DNA from: Aplectana chamaeleonis | Lineage: Eukaryota > Nematoda > Chromadorea > Rhabditida > Cosmocercidae | DNA: 64,000 nucleotides | Direction: 5' to 3' | Assembly (NCBI GenBank): GCA_029168955.1 | Contig: JAPDOI010000133.1 | Coordinates: 247,501-311,500 of the forward strand | Shown: positions 31,930 to 43,041 of the stretch, piece after piece | Numbering within the stretch: position 1 is the stretch's first letter | Layout of the letters: each line of letters starts with the position of its first letter | Translations under genes and position numbers: made by a program | The notes under the pieces: generated by a model | What the model was told of the DNA's origin: nothing | The model's database searches: none | Seen by the model: the letters and a program-made list of their open reading frames with translations, nothing else

Positions 31930-33070
31930 CGACTTGGAATTTTTTTTTCTCATACGACCGACTTTTTCGATAAAGTCAAAAAATCCCACTTTTTCAAATG
32001 ATCGACCTTTTCAAATGAGTTTTTTTTTCGCATTTCCTCAAATAATCGACTTCCCGAAAGAGTCCAAAGTCACTTTTTTCTCGAATAATCGACTTCCCGA
32101 ATAGGTCGGAAATCGTGTTTTTCGAATGGCCATTTTTTTTTCGAATAAATCCGGAATCACATTTTCTCGGAATATCTTATGTCCAAACGAGTCGAAAATC
32201 GCGTTTTTTTTTCGAATGCTCGACTGTTCGAATGAGTCGATGACCACGTTTTTCGAACGATCGACTATCCGAATAAGTCGAAAATCGCGTTTTTCAAATG
32301 ATCGACTTTTTCGAATAGATCGAAAATCACGCTCTTCCCGAATGACCGAGTATTCGAATTAGACAAAAATCGTGTTTTTCGGTAGATCGGCTTTTTGAGT
32401 AAGTCGAAAACCACCTTTTTCGGATGACCGACTATTCGAATGAGTCGAATATCATGATTTTTCGAATGATCGACTAGCTGAATAAGTCTAAATTCGCGTT
32501 TTTCGAACGTTTTTCGAGTGATCGACTTTTTCCAATAAGTCGAGAATTACACTTTTTCGGATGATCAATTTTATAAGTCGAAAATCACTTTTTTTCAAAT
32601 GATTGACTATTCGAATAAGTCGAAAATCAGACTTTTTCGAATGATCGACTATCCGAATGAGCCGAAAATCCCGATTTTTTATGATCTACTTTTCGGAGAT
32701 TTCGAAAATGGGATATTATCGAATGATCGGCTTCTCGACTTATCCGAAAATCAGGATTTTTCGACTAGTCGACTCTTCCAAATGAGTCAAAAATCACGTT
32801 TTTTTCCTCGAATAATCGACTATTCTAATGAGTTGAAAATCGCTTTTTTTTTTCGAACGACCGACTTTTTCGAATAAGCCGACAATCACACTTTCTCGAT
32901 TGCCCGACTATCCCAATAAGACGAAAAACGAGTTTTCCGGATAATCGCTAAGTCCAATTTCGCCTTTTTGAATGACCAACTATCTAATTTATCCGGGATT
33001 TCATTTTTTCGAATAATCAACTAAATCGACTTGATCGAAGTCGAGTTTTTTTGGAACCCGATGATCTTTC
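31930..33070. repeat. Degenerate tandem satellite of TCGAATGATCGACT type
   Basis: About 1.1 kb of units near 50–60 bp, each roughly 'tttttcgaatgatcgact' plus 'tcgaataagtcgaaaatc'. The motif is partly self-complementary, so both strands show similar ORFs; none is a gene. A related short array is at 906–1095. Confidence 0.85.
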
Positions 33071-33195
33071 GATCATTCGATTGAGCCCAAGTGTACGCGA
33101 ATGAATCCCTTTAGCACGTCTAAGCATTGGTTACGTTCCTCCCAAACCGTACTTGACGACGGGGGGTTTGCAAACAAACATTCCTGACATCCTAC

Positions 33196-33343
33196 CACTG
33201 GGTGTGTAATCCAATTAGGTAAAGAGACTCCCACAGGAGGGTCTTTGACGTTTCCGACACCACTCGACGCTCCAGAGGGAGCCGGCCTACCGTCACGAAG
33301 TCAACCGATAATTGGTAACTGTCCACAAGAGCATGTGTGGCCC
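33196..33343 (-). CDS. Exon-like segment, unknown extracellular protein
   Basis: Minus-strand acceptor atctcatcag at 33344 and donor GTAGGA after 33196. The 48-codon frame is open (HALVDSYQLSVDFVTVGRLP, then LERRVVSETSKTLLWESLYL) with alternating hydrophobic residues suggesting beta strands. It begins with 2 nt and ends with 2 nt of a codon, so it does not join directly to the other minus-strand exons. It may belong to the same or another gene. Confidence 0.4.
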
Positions 33344-33689
33344 CTGATGAGATATGCAAACACGCGTGTGACATTCGTTGGTCGTCGTCGTCCTAATTAA
33401 TCCTCCTACACCTCATCCATCCATCCTTGCATCCACTATGAGCTCCCTTCGCCCATATTTGCATACGTTGCACCGCTAATCTTCCGCCTTGCGTCATGGG
33501 AATTCAAGAAAATTAGAGGCTCAATTCTGAGCGTGTCCACTAAATTGAAAAAAAAGAAACCCGATTTTTTTTCTCAGAAAAAAATCATTATTCATTCAAA
33601 ACGAAAACTTGATAGTTCAGTTCAGTACACGTTCAAGTAAAAATAATGATCGAAATAGTGGTTCAAAAATGTGCTATACTAGGAGGAAG

Positions 33690-34990
33690 AGTAGAGCGTA
33701 AACTTCATGGGTGGACTCTAAAATGTGGATCACGAGAGCCGACTAAACGTCATGGGTAGCCCTTTTAATGTCAACTCTGTGGATCGATTGGAAAGGAATG
33801 TCACAAGAACGGGTGACGGAGGTCCGATGAACCTTTCCCTATGGGTGGCTACTCAGTTAAAGTCTGTCCGACTGAGACTGTCCGCCCACGCGGTCGACGA
33901 GCGTGTCGAGCGGTGGTCGCGAAGGCATTTTTCACACCTGTAAACTGATTAGCAGAAATATGAGACGCATCATAAATAACAGCCTAGCCAACTGTTAGCA
34001 GTCGTTGAAAATATGTCTTTGTGAGGGCCTCTCGACACGCACGCCGACCGCGTAGGCGGACAGTCTCATTCGGCAAACTGAAAAAAATAGGAAACAGATT
34101 GGAGGAGGGAGAGTAAGTTTCATATATGCCATTATATAGCGAACTTTTGATCGGATTGGGACGGTGTGAACATCATGGGTGGTCCCCGAAATACTAATCA
34201 CTGGGAAAGGGTTGAAAACAGTGAATATAGAGGGTGGTCCTGCATAGAGACGCAGAATCTGACTGAACAATTATAAACATGATTTGTGGTCCCAATTGTG
34301 CGAACAGGTTAGTCGAGGTGGTCCCTAGATTACCGCGAACTGGAAAAAGTATGAAGAAAAGTTACCATCATAGATTGTCAGTAGAAGATTAATTACGGGA
34401 ACTGACCGGAGAAGAATAAACTTTGTAGGTGGTTCTCCTAGATATGATTTTTGGGTAACAGATTGAAGAGAATCCCACCTTCCGGGGTATCTCTAGAGCA
34501 TCAAATGTAGCAACGGGGGTGCAGAAGAATAAACATCAGGGGTGGTCTATGGGATAGAGGCTGTTATAAATGACTGAAGAGGAGTAGGCATCATGGTTGG
34601 CCTCTCAGGCACCTAGTTCGGAAACACATTGACAATTACCACTAAATGTCAGGGGTGAGCTCTCGGATACCAACTAACAAGGACAGCTGAAGAGTAAACC
34701 TCCTGGATTTTTCTATAGAAATCAACTTTGGAAGCTGACTAGAGTGATGTAAACTTCAAGGGTGGTCACCACAACATGGTACAGAAACGATAGTGGAGGA
34801 AACCAGAAGGGCCCGCATAGCAACAGAAGCCGACCCGCAAATGGAGAGTACGAGCTGAACTGTCAGGCAGCTCGGGGACGAGAATAGCCTCATACAGTAT
34901 GTATATCAACTATGCGACTACTTTGAATCAAGGTAAATTTCATGTGTTGCCCATAGGACCAAACTCGTTGTGTAACCTTAATTTATTCGT
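33690..34990. repeat. Degenerate tandem repeat, ~70–75-bp unit with 'catgggtggtc'
   Basis: Recurring phrase aaacttcatgggtggtccc followed by a variable 'aga/taccaact…gga' part, seen near 33705, 33750, 34165, 34230, 34300, 34425, 34540, 34590, 34655 and 34755. MITE family A copy 5 (33859–34077) interrupts it. There is no coding potential. Confidence 0.7.
33859..34077. mobile_element. Palindromic MITE family A, copy 5
   Basis: aaagtctgtccgactgagac then tgtccgcccacgcggtcgac at the left; acacgcacgccgaccgcgta then ggcggacagtctcattcgg at the right. It is inserted in the 'gggtggtc' tandem repeat, so it is younger than that array. Confidence 0.85.
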
Positions 34991-35307
34991 TTTGAACATT
35001 TTTTCCAATGGAAACTAATTCCTGGAAGCAAACTAAGATGGGGGCATTCAATTTTTTCCTCTAGAAAAAAAGTTTTTGCATATAATACCTTCGGCGTGCG
35101 AAAAAAAAAATTGTGGAGAAAACACCTTCAAGACTTGCAACCTTTCGGTTTTTACCAATTTTTCTTTGTAATAGCATTTTCAGCGAAACGCTCCAAAAAA
35201 TACAAGATTATTGAAAAATGATGTATATCGAGTCTGAACCCTGAAAAAAAAATTAGAAACAGAAATTTCAACAAATTTTCTAATAAAAATCTTACTACAA
35301 AATGTTC

Positions 35308-35482
35308 CTATCGGAGCGAAGTTTCGAACCGCAGTTGCAGACGACCGCTGTTGCAAGACGCAACACTATGGTAATCCAGCCTGGAAAACAGTTGAACCAG
35401 GTGGTCCCAACACGATTATCACAGTGTTGCGTGTTGCGGTTGTCTGCAACTGCGGACCGGAATTTCGTTTCGATAAGACTAT
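35308..35482. mobile_element. Palindromic MITE family Q, copy 2
   Basis: Left end atcggagcgaagtttcgaac then cgcagttgcagacgaccgct; right end gcggttgtctgcaactgcgg then accggaatttcgtttcgat. The centre ccaggtggtcccaacacgatt matches the centre of the 29769 copy. Confidence 0.8.
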
Positions 35483-36149
35483 TATTATGGCGTTGCGCAA
35501 GTTGAACTTTTCAAAAAAAAAGAATAATATCAAACAGTTTTCAGCCAAAGCTCCTCCACTAGTGCACAAATTTAGTTTGAAAAATGTCCTACGTGCCAGT
35601 CCAATCGTCTCCAGATTAACCCTAACCCATTTTGAACCCCAAAGATTTCCATAATATGATCTCTTCGAGCGCGGCACGAGGAAGTTTTTTTGTGCAAGAG
35701 GCCTCATCTGAAACACGGAGTCTCCTCAGCCTCGTAATAAATATTCATTAGCACGTTCTTGGGAATGTGGATTAAGTCAGAGCCGACCACAGTGCCCGAC
35801 TGGCGTCACACACCAAGTCATTCATGGAAAAGTTTGGAAGATTAAGCTAATCCCTGGATGGGAGGTCTTTTTTCAGTTCACAATTTCCTAGAAGAGGACA
35901 TCCCTGCACTTGGAAACATATAAGCCACTTAGCCACTTATCGGCGAAGAAATTGGATAAGTTAGTGCAAAGTCATGCATATTCTATGTATGGACTCCGTC
36001 GAGTTGATGAATTTTCGAATAGGCGATAGGGTTGTTCTAATGAAGAACTAAGGCCCAAAATAGAAGTTCTATGGCTAAGAACGACCATTTCATGGGTTTA
36101 TGCCGTAGTTCCCACACTCGACTTGAATTTTTTTTTCAAAATCCGCATT

Positions 36150-37170
36150 TCGTGTGACAGCCGCCTGCGTGACCCCCCCCCCCGTAACAATCGTACGACC
36201 CCCCATGAAAAACTACGACCCCAAACGTGCGACCCCTTCAAAAAAATGTACGACGCCCTGAAAACTTGCACGACCTCCCCTCCAGAAAAATTTACAACCC
36301 TAAAAATCGAATGACCCCTCCCGGAAAATCATGCGCCCCCGGCAGAAATCCTACGATACCCCCCCACCAAAAAATCGTACGACCCCTCCAAAACGACAAA
36401 ACCTCCTTCTAGACGTAGAATTGCCCACTGCGATCACTCGTTACCTATCTCCCATATGTTGAAGCCCCTTTACGACATCTCAATACGATGCAGTACCCTT
36501 GGGCGTATTTCGGAAGTTCATCGACCACCCTGCTTGAACTGATGTTATAGCCACACCGAGAGATGATAAGACCCCTCTCTCACATTGCGTAAAACCCCAC
36601 GACCCCCTACAAATGAAAGAATACCCCTCAAGGTGGATAGTAACTCGCACGATCCCTCTGAAGTAACCTAATGTCCTGTTAGATGTATGAATGCCTCCTA
36701 CGTCTGCTCCTCCCGGAATAGCTAGAGTAACACTCAAAACCCTTTCACGACCCCCCCCGTAACGAGAGAAAAGCAACTTTTTCGAAGATGTAAAGACCTC
36801 AGAATCCCATCATGACCCCCCTCCATGAGCAAGATGGTTCTCACAATGAGCAGACATTTCTTACGACCCCTGAAAATAGTGCCACACTCTCACCAAAAAT
36901 GGGTGGAAACCCAAAACGACCCCCTCCAGAGAAAAACGCAGATTTCTTTCATGACAGCCTTGAGTGAAAGGAAGTCTTACTGGACCCCTCAAGCTCTAAC
37001 ATGACGATCCTCACAAAGGAACAGTCGCTCCCTGTATCCCTCTCGGAAGTGGAACACCTCGAACGTCTTCTACGACCCTCTCGGTGTACTCATCAGGATG
37101 TCGAGAATACTTTTGCGACCCCCTCTCAAAACTGCATGGAACTTCCTACGACACTTACTACACTCCGACC
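36150..37170. repeat. Degenerate short-period repeat of 'tacgacccc' type
   Basis: About 1 kb in which variants of (t)acgacccc(c/t)(c/t) recur every 20–60 nt with A-rich spacers. It is pyrimidine-rich on this strand. ORFs here are composition artefacts. Confidence 0.75.
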
Positions 37171-37339
37171 CACGCAAAAGGGATAAAAAATAAAAGGAAA
37201 AAAAACAAATAAACAGATTCTATAAGGCAGAAACTTTACGTTTCCATATTATTAACAATCAACAAAAATTAATATCAACGACAATAGAGAATACTTCGAT
37301 AAGAAGCCTGAATTGTGTACATATAGTCTATTTCAAAAA

Positions 37340-37480
37340 AAAAATCCCCTCAGGTCGATCGCGTGCGTGTGCGCGCGTATGCTGCGTCTCCTTCTCATCC
37401 ATACTCTCTCGTTGGCTCCCTTCCTCACTCTGCATACGCGCGCAAAAAAAAAAGAAGCGAAATTCTTTCCGAAATATAGT
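37340..37480. mobile_element. MITE family C fragment
   Basis: gatcgcgtgcgtgtgcgcgc then gtatgctgcgtctccttctc, a family C half-element, directly followed by an inserted palindrome (37482). Confidence 0.6.
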
Positions 37481-37481
37481 G

Positions 37482-37637
37482 TACATAAAGTCGGCACAGG
37501 TCGTACTGATACTTTGCGTTACTTGATCTGCGTTGGCGCAAACTCGGTGTGCATATGTTACAATACAAGTACACCAAGTTTGCGCAAAGGCGCAATAAAA
37601 GCACAAAGTATCAGTAAGATCCGTGCCGACTGTATGT
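37482..37637. repeat. Palindrome, 156 bp
   Basis: tacataaagtcggcac and gtactgatactttg at the left are inverted at the right as caaagtatcagtaagat and gtgccgactgtatgta; the inner arms ttgcgcaaac/gtttgcgc also pair. Confidence 0.8.
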
Positions 37638-38043
37638 ACTCTGTTTCCATCGAGTAGGTCATCCTAGAGCGCAGAGAGCCAACACTCTGACTCTGCGCCA
37701 CTGCTCTACGCAATTATAATGCACGCAGCACCGCCTACCGTAACCAAAAAAATAGACGATTCAATCGGCGCCGCCATCACCGCCCTCAGGCGTCGTTTAT
37801 ACTTCAGCCGCCGAGCGGCGCGGCGAGGTGCGATCCTGCAGCATCGATCGTACCGCCACGCGTGATCAATATTACAGAAATGCACTGTGCCGCGCCGCTC
37901 GGCGGCGGCAGCATAAACGACCCCTCACCTTGCTGGCGGTGAATTTGACTCTGAGTCTATGCCTCCCTCTCTTGCCGTCTCGTTTCTCATTGGTGTATGG
38001 ACTCTCTACACTCTAAGATAGCCTACTCGATGGAAACAGAGTA
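37637..38043. mobile_element. TIR element with nested family E palindrome
   Basis: Ends tactctgtttccatcgagta and tactcgatggaaacagagta are perfect inverted repeats, extending further with mismatches (agagcgcagagagcc / ggactctctacactct). At 37789–37925 it contains a family E palindrome (gtcgtttatacttcagccgc / gcggcagcataaacgac). Confidence 0.85.
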
Positions 38044-38220
38044 TAAACCTGTAGATTATGCAGGGAAAGACGAAATCTTTCACTGAACGACGGAATAGTC
38101 ATGACTAAATACCAAAATTCACGAAAAATAGCTCAATTTTCGAGATGAGCATCATTTTGCGCGAAATCTGGGGCGATTCTTGCTATTTTTACCAGACCAT
38201 AGCTTGAGAAAATTACTCAC

Positions 38221-38337
38221 AATCACTCGAATCGAGAGCTCAGCCGGCTGTGCACAAACGTTGAAATTTGTGGTGACCCTAGCGGCACCAATCTCAGGTA
38301 GAGGCAAATCGCATCGTGGTAGGCAGCTGACGTCCAT
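38221..38337 (-). CDS. Cys-containing exon-like segment, unknown extracellular protein
   Basis: Minus-strand acceptor aatatttcag at 38338 and donor GTGAGT after 38221 are both consensus. The 39-codon frame (MDVSCLPRCDLPLPEIGAAR, then VTTNFNVCAQPAELSIRVI) is phase 0 at both ends, with three Cys. It could join the exon at 56133, which also ends in phase 0. Function unknown. Confidence 0.5.
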
Positions 38338-38934
38338 CTGAAATATTCTGAAGTCTGAAGGCGAGATTATCTCCGCTCTACTACATACTCTAATCGGATA
38401 CGGTAGATTAGGCAATTCACTGCAATAAGCTAGAAATAAATTGAAGCTAATCAGCAGAAAAACTGCAAATTACGGACTATTCACTGGAACTACGCTAGAG
38501 AAAGGGCTAAAGATAAGGCCAGCTCAACAAGACCTCATCAGGAGCACATTCGAGAACAATTCTCTCGGAAAGAAAGCCCTCAGGGGACATGAGAGTATCT
38601 CGCATAATAAATAAATAGGCTGATTGACGAGCTCGGAATTCGAGGCGTACTATGAATGCCCTCAATCCATTCAAAACAGGCTGACATTTGTAGTCAGTAA
38701 GTGCAACTTTCCAGGAAAAATCCGCTCTTAGCCAGATTCTCTAGCACGCCTGCCATATAGATGAATGAATTATGGGGTGAATTGGGGATTATGCTAGCCA
38801 GCGGGCGATTTTTGATATGTAATTATAGCTAAAACTTTCTTCCGGCATTGGACACACTTTTTCAAGAAAAATCGGGAAATTTGAAATGCCTCAAGTTCAT
38901 AAATAATTCCGACCTTGGCTCGGAAAACCTACAC

Positions 38935-40180
38935 CTATGTCGCATATAGGGCGTCGCTCGTCGCTCGAACGGCATTTCGCGATTGAAATTGCTATACTTC
39001 AATTGAATCTTGCTCTACATTAATGACCGCATGACACGTTCGTGGTGTTCTGATCCCCGCGCGGCAAGATTTCTCACGCCCAAGTCAAAATAATACGCAG
39101 ACTTTGGTTCAGAGAGCCTACCAAAACGTCGCAGAAACTCCATCGCGCGACGATTGAACGACGCTTCGCGATTGGAGCCACCCTAAATGTATCGCGCTTT
39201 GTAGCCTGCCGCACTGCGCCATCGCGTCGTTATGATCGCCGCTTGGCACGATTTTTCACGCACATGCCCAAATAATACTCTGGCACTGGTTCAGAGAAGG
39301 TACCACGTCGTCGCGGAAACTGTGTCGCGCGACGATCGAATGACGTTGCGCGATCAAAGCCGCTATACTCAAGCTGCACCGCATTAGCTGCAGCTGGCCA
39401 TCGCGGCGTTCTGACCGCTGCGCGGCAAGACTTTTCATGCCTACGCCTGACGAATACTCTAATACTGGTCCAAAAAACCTACCACAGCATCGCAGAAACT
39501 GTGTCGCTCGACAATCGCGTGGCGTTTCGTGATTTGATTCGTTATACCTAAATTGTATCGCTACTATATAGCTAGCCGCGCGGCGTTCTGGTAGCCGCGC
39601 GGCAAGATTTATCACGCCCAATCCGCAATGATATCATGGATATGGTTTAGAGAGTCTACCAGGGCGTCGCAGAAATGCCGTCGCGCGGAGATTAAACGTC
39701 GTTCTGCGGTCGAAGCCGCTATACGTGAATTGTACCGCACTATGTAGCTAACCGCGCAGCGCCATCGCGGAATTCTGATCGCACGCGGCAAGTCTTTTTT
39801 CGTGCCTTAGCTAAAACAATGCTATAACACTGGCCCCGAGAACCTACCGCGGCGTCGCAGAAACTGTGTCGCCCGACTATCTAGCGTTGTTTCACGATCG
39901 GAGTCGCTATACTTGAACTGAATCGCACTATATAACTGGTCGGGCCGCGCCATAGTGGCGCTCTGACCACGGCGTGACAAAATTTTTGAAGCTCAAACAT
40001 TGTTCTGGCACTGGTTCAGAGAGCCTGCCACGACACTGCAAGCCTGGCATGGCGCGCCACTCGCGCGGCCCTTTACTTTTTAAGCCGTTATGCTTGAATT
40101 TGGCCGCACTCGCCGTCCGCGCGACGCATTCGCGACGTCCTGTTCACATCTGCGACGACGCGGTAGGTTCTCTAAATCGG
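38935..40180. repeat. Tandem satellite, ~180–190-bp unit, about seven copies
   Basis: Each unit contains a version of gtcgctatacttgaattg, a 'cgcactatatagctagccgc' segment, 'ggcaagatttttcacgcc', 'ctctggcactggttcagaga' and 'cgtcgcagaaactgtgtcgc'. Unit starts fall near 38990, 39175, 39355, 39540, 39712, 39903 and 40083. Copies are roughly 65–75% alike by eye. No other copy was seen in the window. Confidence 0.85.
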
Positions 40181-40496
40181 GTCCAATTCTTGTCCTGCAA
40201 AATGTCTAGATGAACTGACTACAATTTTTTTCACGTTTTAAAAAACCATAAAAATCAAGTTTTGAAACCATTTTTAGGAATATAGCTCGGTGTTGAGACA
40301 AAACTATGCACTTTCTCATACACGAATACTATTCCAGAAAAATCTTATCTCTAGAAGCCCCAAAACGAACTTCACTGAATCCTCCCCCTATTCGCCGAAA
40401 ACATCACTCATCTGAGAAACCTAGTGGCTGAAATACAAAAACTAGTTAGCCATGTGATGAAACCCGAAAAGAGCATTGCTATTTCGAGACATTATA

Positions 40497-41783
40497 TTAG
40501 GTCTAGAAGTTAATTTCCGCGTTTTTGTTGTTATTGATATTTTGTAAAAAATAAAATTATTTTTATATAACGAATTTTATGTTATAATGCTCACTGTATT
40601 ATCAGCTTTCTATTGATATATAACTTGCTTCACGTACCTTATAAAAAAAGTATTATTTTAGTTTCAGAATATGTCAACTTTTGTGCCGGAAAAACGCCAT
40701 TTGCGGGAAGCTCTCCTTTTCCTTTTTCATCTCAAGAAGAAAGCCACTGACGCGCACCAAATGCTTGCCCAAGCTTACGGGGATGCTGCTCCATCCATAA
40801 GAATCTGCCAAGAATGGTTTCAGCGTTTCAAATCGGGTGATTTTGACGTTAAGGACAAAGATCGACCAGGACAGCCAAAAAAGTTCGAAGACGAAGAACT
40901 TCAGGCTTTGTTGGATCAAGATTCGGCTCAAACGCAAGAACAGCTCGCGGCATCTCTCGGCGTCACCCAAAAAGCAATTTCTATTCGATTGAAGGCAATG
41001 GGGAAGATTCAAAAGGAAGGAAAATGGATCCCCTATGAGCTCTCAGAACGCAACAAAGAGCAGAGAAAACAACTTCACAAATCTTGTTGGACCGATTCCA
41101 AAGAAAGTCTTTTTACACCGCATCATAACTGGCGATGAAAAGTGGGTGTACTACGACAATCCGAAGCGAAGAAAATCGTGGGTTAGTCCTGGTGAAACAA
41201 CAACTTCGACCGCAAAACCAAACATCCACGGGAAGAAGGTCTTACTGTGCATATGGTGGGATCAACGCGGTATACTGTACTATGAACTTCTTCAACCTGG
41301 CGAAACAGTTACTGCGAATCGCTATCAACATCAACTAGCGCAATTGCGGCATGAAATCGAAGCAAAGAGACCAGAATGGGCGAGTCGACACGAAAAAGTC
41401 ATATTGCTTCATGATAACGCTCGACCTCATGTTGCTCGAACGGTAAAGGGTACGCTAAAAGAGTTCAAATGGGAAGTCTTACCGCACCCGCCGTACTCTC
41501 CAGACATCGCCCCGTCGGATTATCACCTTTTCCGGTCAATGGCGCATGGTCTAGCGGAGCAGCGCTTTCAAGATCGTCAAGATGTCAAAAAATGGCTCGA
41601 TGAATGGGTGGAGGCCAAACCAGAAAAATTTTATTATGATGGAATCCATAAGTTACCCAAACTCTGGGAAATGGTTGTTATTAATGACGGAAATTATTTT
41701 GAATAAAAATTTTGTTTAAGTATGTCCAGTTTTCAATAGTGTAAAAAGCGTAAAAAAACGCGGAAATTAACTTCTAGACCTAA
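40497..41783 (+). mobile_element. Mariner-family DNA transposon, element 1
   Basis: The element is 1,287 bp, flanked by TA on both sides (40495–40496 and 41784–41785). The terminal inverted repeats are 30 bp and identical (40497–40526 and 41754–41783, beginning ttaggtctagaagttaattt). It encodes a transposase (40671–41706). Size, TA target and termini are those of IS630-Tc1-mariner elements. The perfect termini suggest recent insertion, although the transposase frame is broken. It inserted just downstream of the 185-bp satellite. Confidence 0.97.
40671..41706 (+). pseudogene. Mariner transposase, two 1-bp deletions
   Basis: The ORF from ATG 40671 encodes the N-terminal helix-turn-helix region (starts MSTFVPEKRH; contains GVTQKAISIRLKAMG) up to WIPYELSER, the mariner linker motif. 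Frame is then lost in the A run at 41066–41069 and again in the T run at 41111–41115; between them the third frame reads as transposase. From there to TAA at 41704 the catalytic domain is intact: first Asp in TGDEKWVYY, second in LLHDNARPH, third in PSDYHLF, with 34 residues between the last two (DD34D). Overall resemblance is to cecropia-type mariners. Each lesion is a single missing base in a homopolymer, so sequencing error is an alternative. Confidence 0.93.
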
Positions 41784-42139
41784 TAGAACACTTTCATGGC
41801 AAAAATTACCTGAGAGAGGTCGAAATTCTGCCAAAAATGTAGTCTGATATGAAAATTCAACAAAAATCTGAGCCTTAATAACATTTTTTTCGCAAAAATA
41901 AAGTTTGTAGATAGGAGTCACGGGGCAGAATGAGCCAGCCGTCAACAGAGAGAGAAAATAGAACTACATTGGAAGTTGCTAGGACAACTCATGACTCTCC
42001 TAGAATAGAATTGATAGCGGATCCTAGCGGCCTTACGCGACTCCAAGTTCCTAATAAAAGAGAGGTTCAGTTCAAGGATTCATTGCCTACGAATGATTTC
42101 TGCTTGATGGAAAAAAGACTTCAGAAAATAACATATGCT

Positions 42140-42545
42140 CCTGCGATTATCGGCTCCGAGCCGAACCGAACAAGATTCGGAGCTGCCCTAAAATTGGGCT
42201 CGTTCGTCCGATCTCCGAGCCACTTCTGTTACCGTTCGGGCGAACTGGAAGAGCCAGGACAACAACAGCAGCCCGCTCGCAGATGGAGAACACCTCAGGC
42301 GATTCTCGGCCCCGAGCCGCATCGAACAGGGATCGGAGCCGCTTGACAGTTTGGCGCGTTCTCCCAATCTCCGGGCCACTACTGTTGCTGTTCGAGCCAA
42401 CCGGAATAGCCCGGACAGCAAGTGGCCCGGACAGCAGCAAGAGCCGAGCCGCAGAGTGGGAACCCGAGCCGAACTGTCAGGCGGCTCGGAGCCGATAATC
42501 GCCTGAGACGAGCCAACCTGTCAGCGGCTAGGGCTCGAGACTCGC
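42140..42545. mobile_element. Family D element, repeated inverted modules
   Basis: Alternating direct and inverted copies of modules such as gagccgaactgtcaggcggc, cgattctcggccccgagccg and gagccacttctgttaccgtt (with complement acaacagcagcccgctcgc). Fragments occur at 17985, 28240 and 34845. The ORFs on both strands are repeat-derived. Confidence 0.7.
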
Positions 42546-42834
42546 CTTAGTACCATCAAGGATAACTTTCCAACTTCCGTGACCTATGACTTCCGTGAAC
42601 TACCTGAAAAAAAAAACTCGAAAATTGAAAAAATTGGAGTAGTTCTACAGCGGTGATATTTTATGACGGGCTTATTACACAGTTTTTTTACAGATACGAA
42701 ATGCTAAAATGGGAATCAAATCTCTCCTAAAAACCAAACAAGATAATTAATAACAGAAAACAAGAACAATGGAAGCACTTTGACTATAACAACATGTCAA
42801 TAAAATAGCGACTACAGTCCATCCAAATGTGAAT

Positions 42835-43041
42835 GTCCCTTCCACGTACCCGGCGTGCGTGTCGAGCGGACGCCGCGAAGGCATTCTTGGGACTTGTAAA
42901 TCGGTTGGCAGCGAAATTGGACGATTAGTGAATAACATCCCCATCAGCCGTTTGCAGCCGTGAGGACTCGTACGAAAAATGACTTTGCGACGGCTGCTCG
43001 ATACGCACGCCGACCGCATAGGCGGGCAGTCCCAAACATGG
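42835..43041. mobile_element. Palindromic MITE family A, copy 6
   Basis: Left ccacgtacccggcgtgcgtg then tcgagcggacgccgcgaagg; right ggctgctcgatacgcacgcc then gaccgcataggcgggcagtc. The outermost bases of the left arm are eroded. Confidence 0.75.

Noticed and set aside
42140..42545. Overlapping long ORFs on both strands (138, 97, 77 and 71 codons)
   Set aside because: They are produced by alternating inverted modules of family D.
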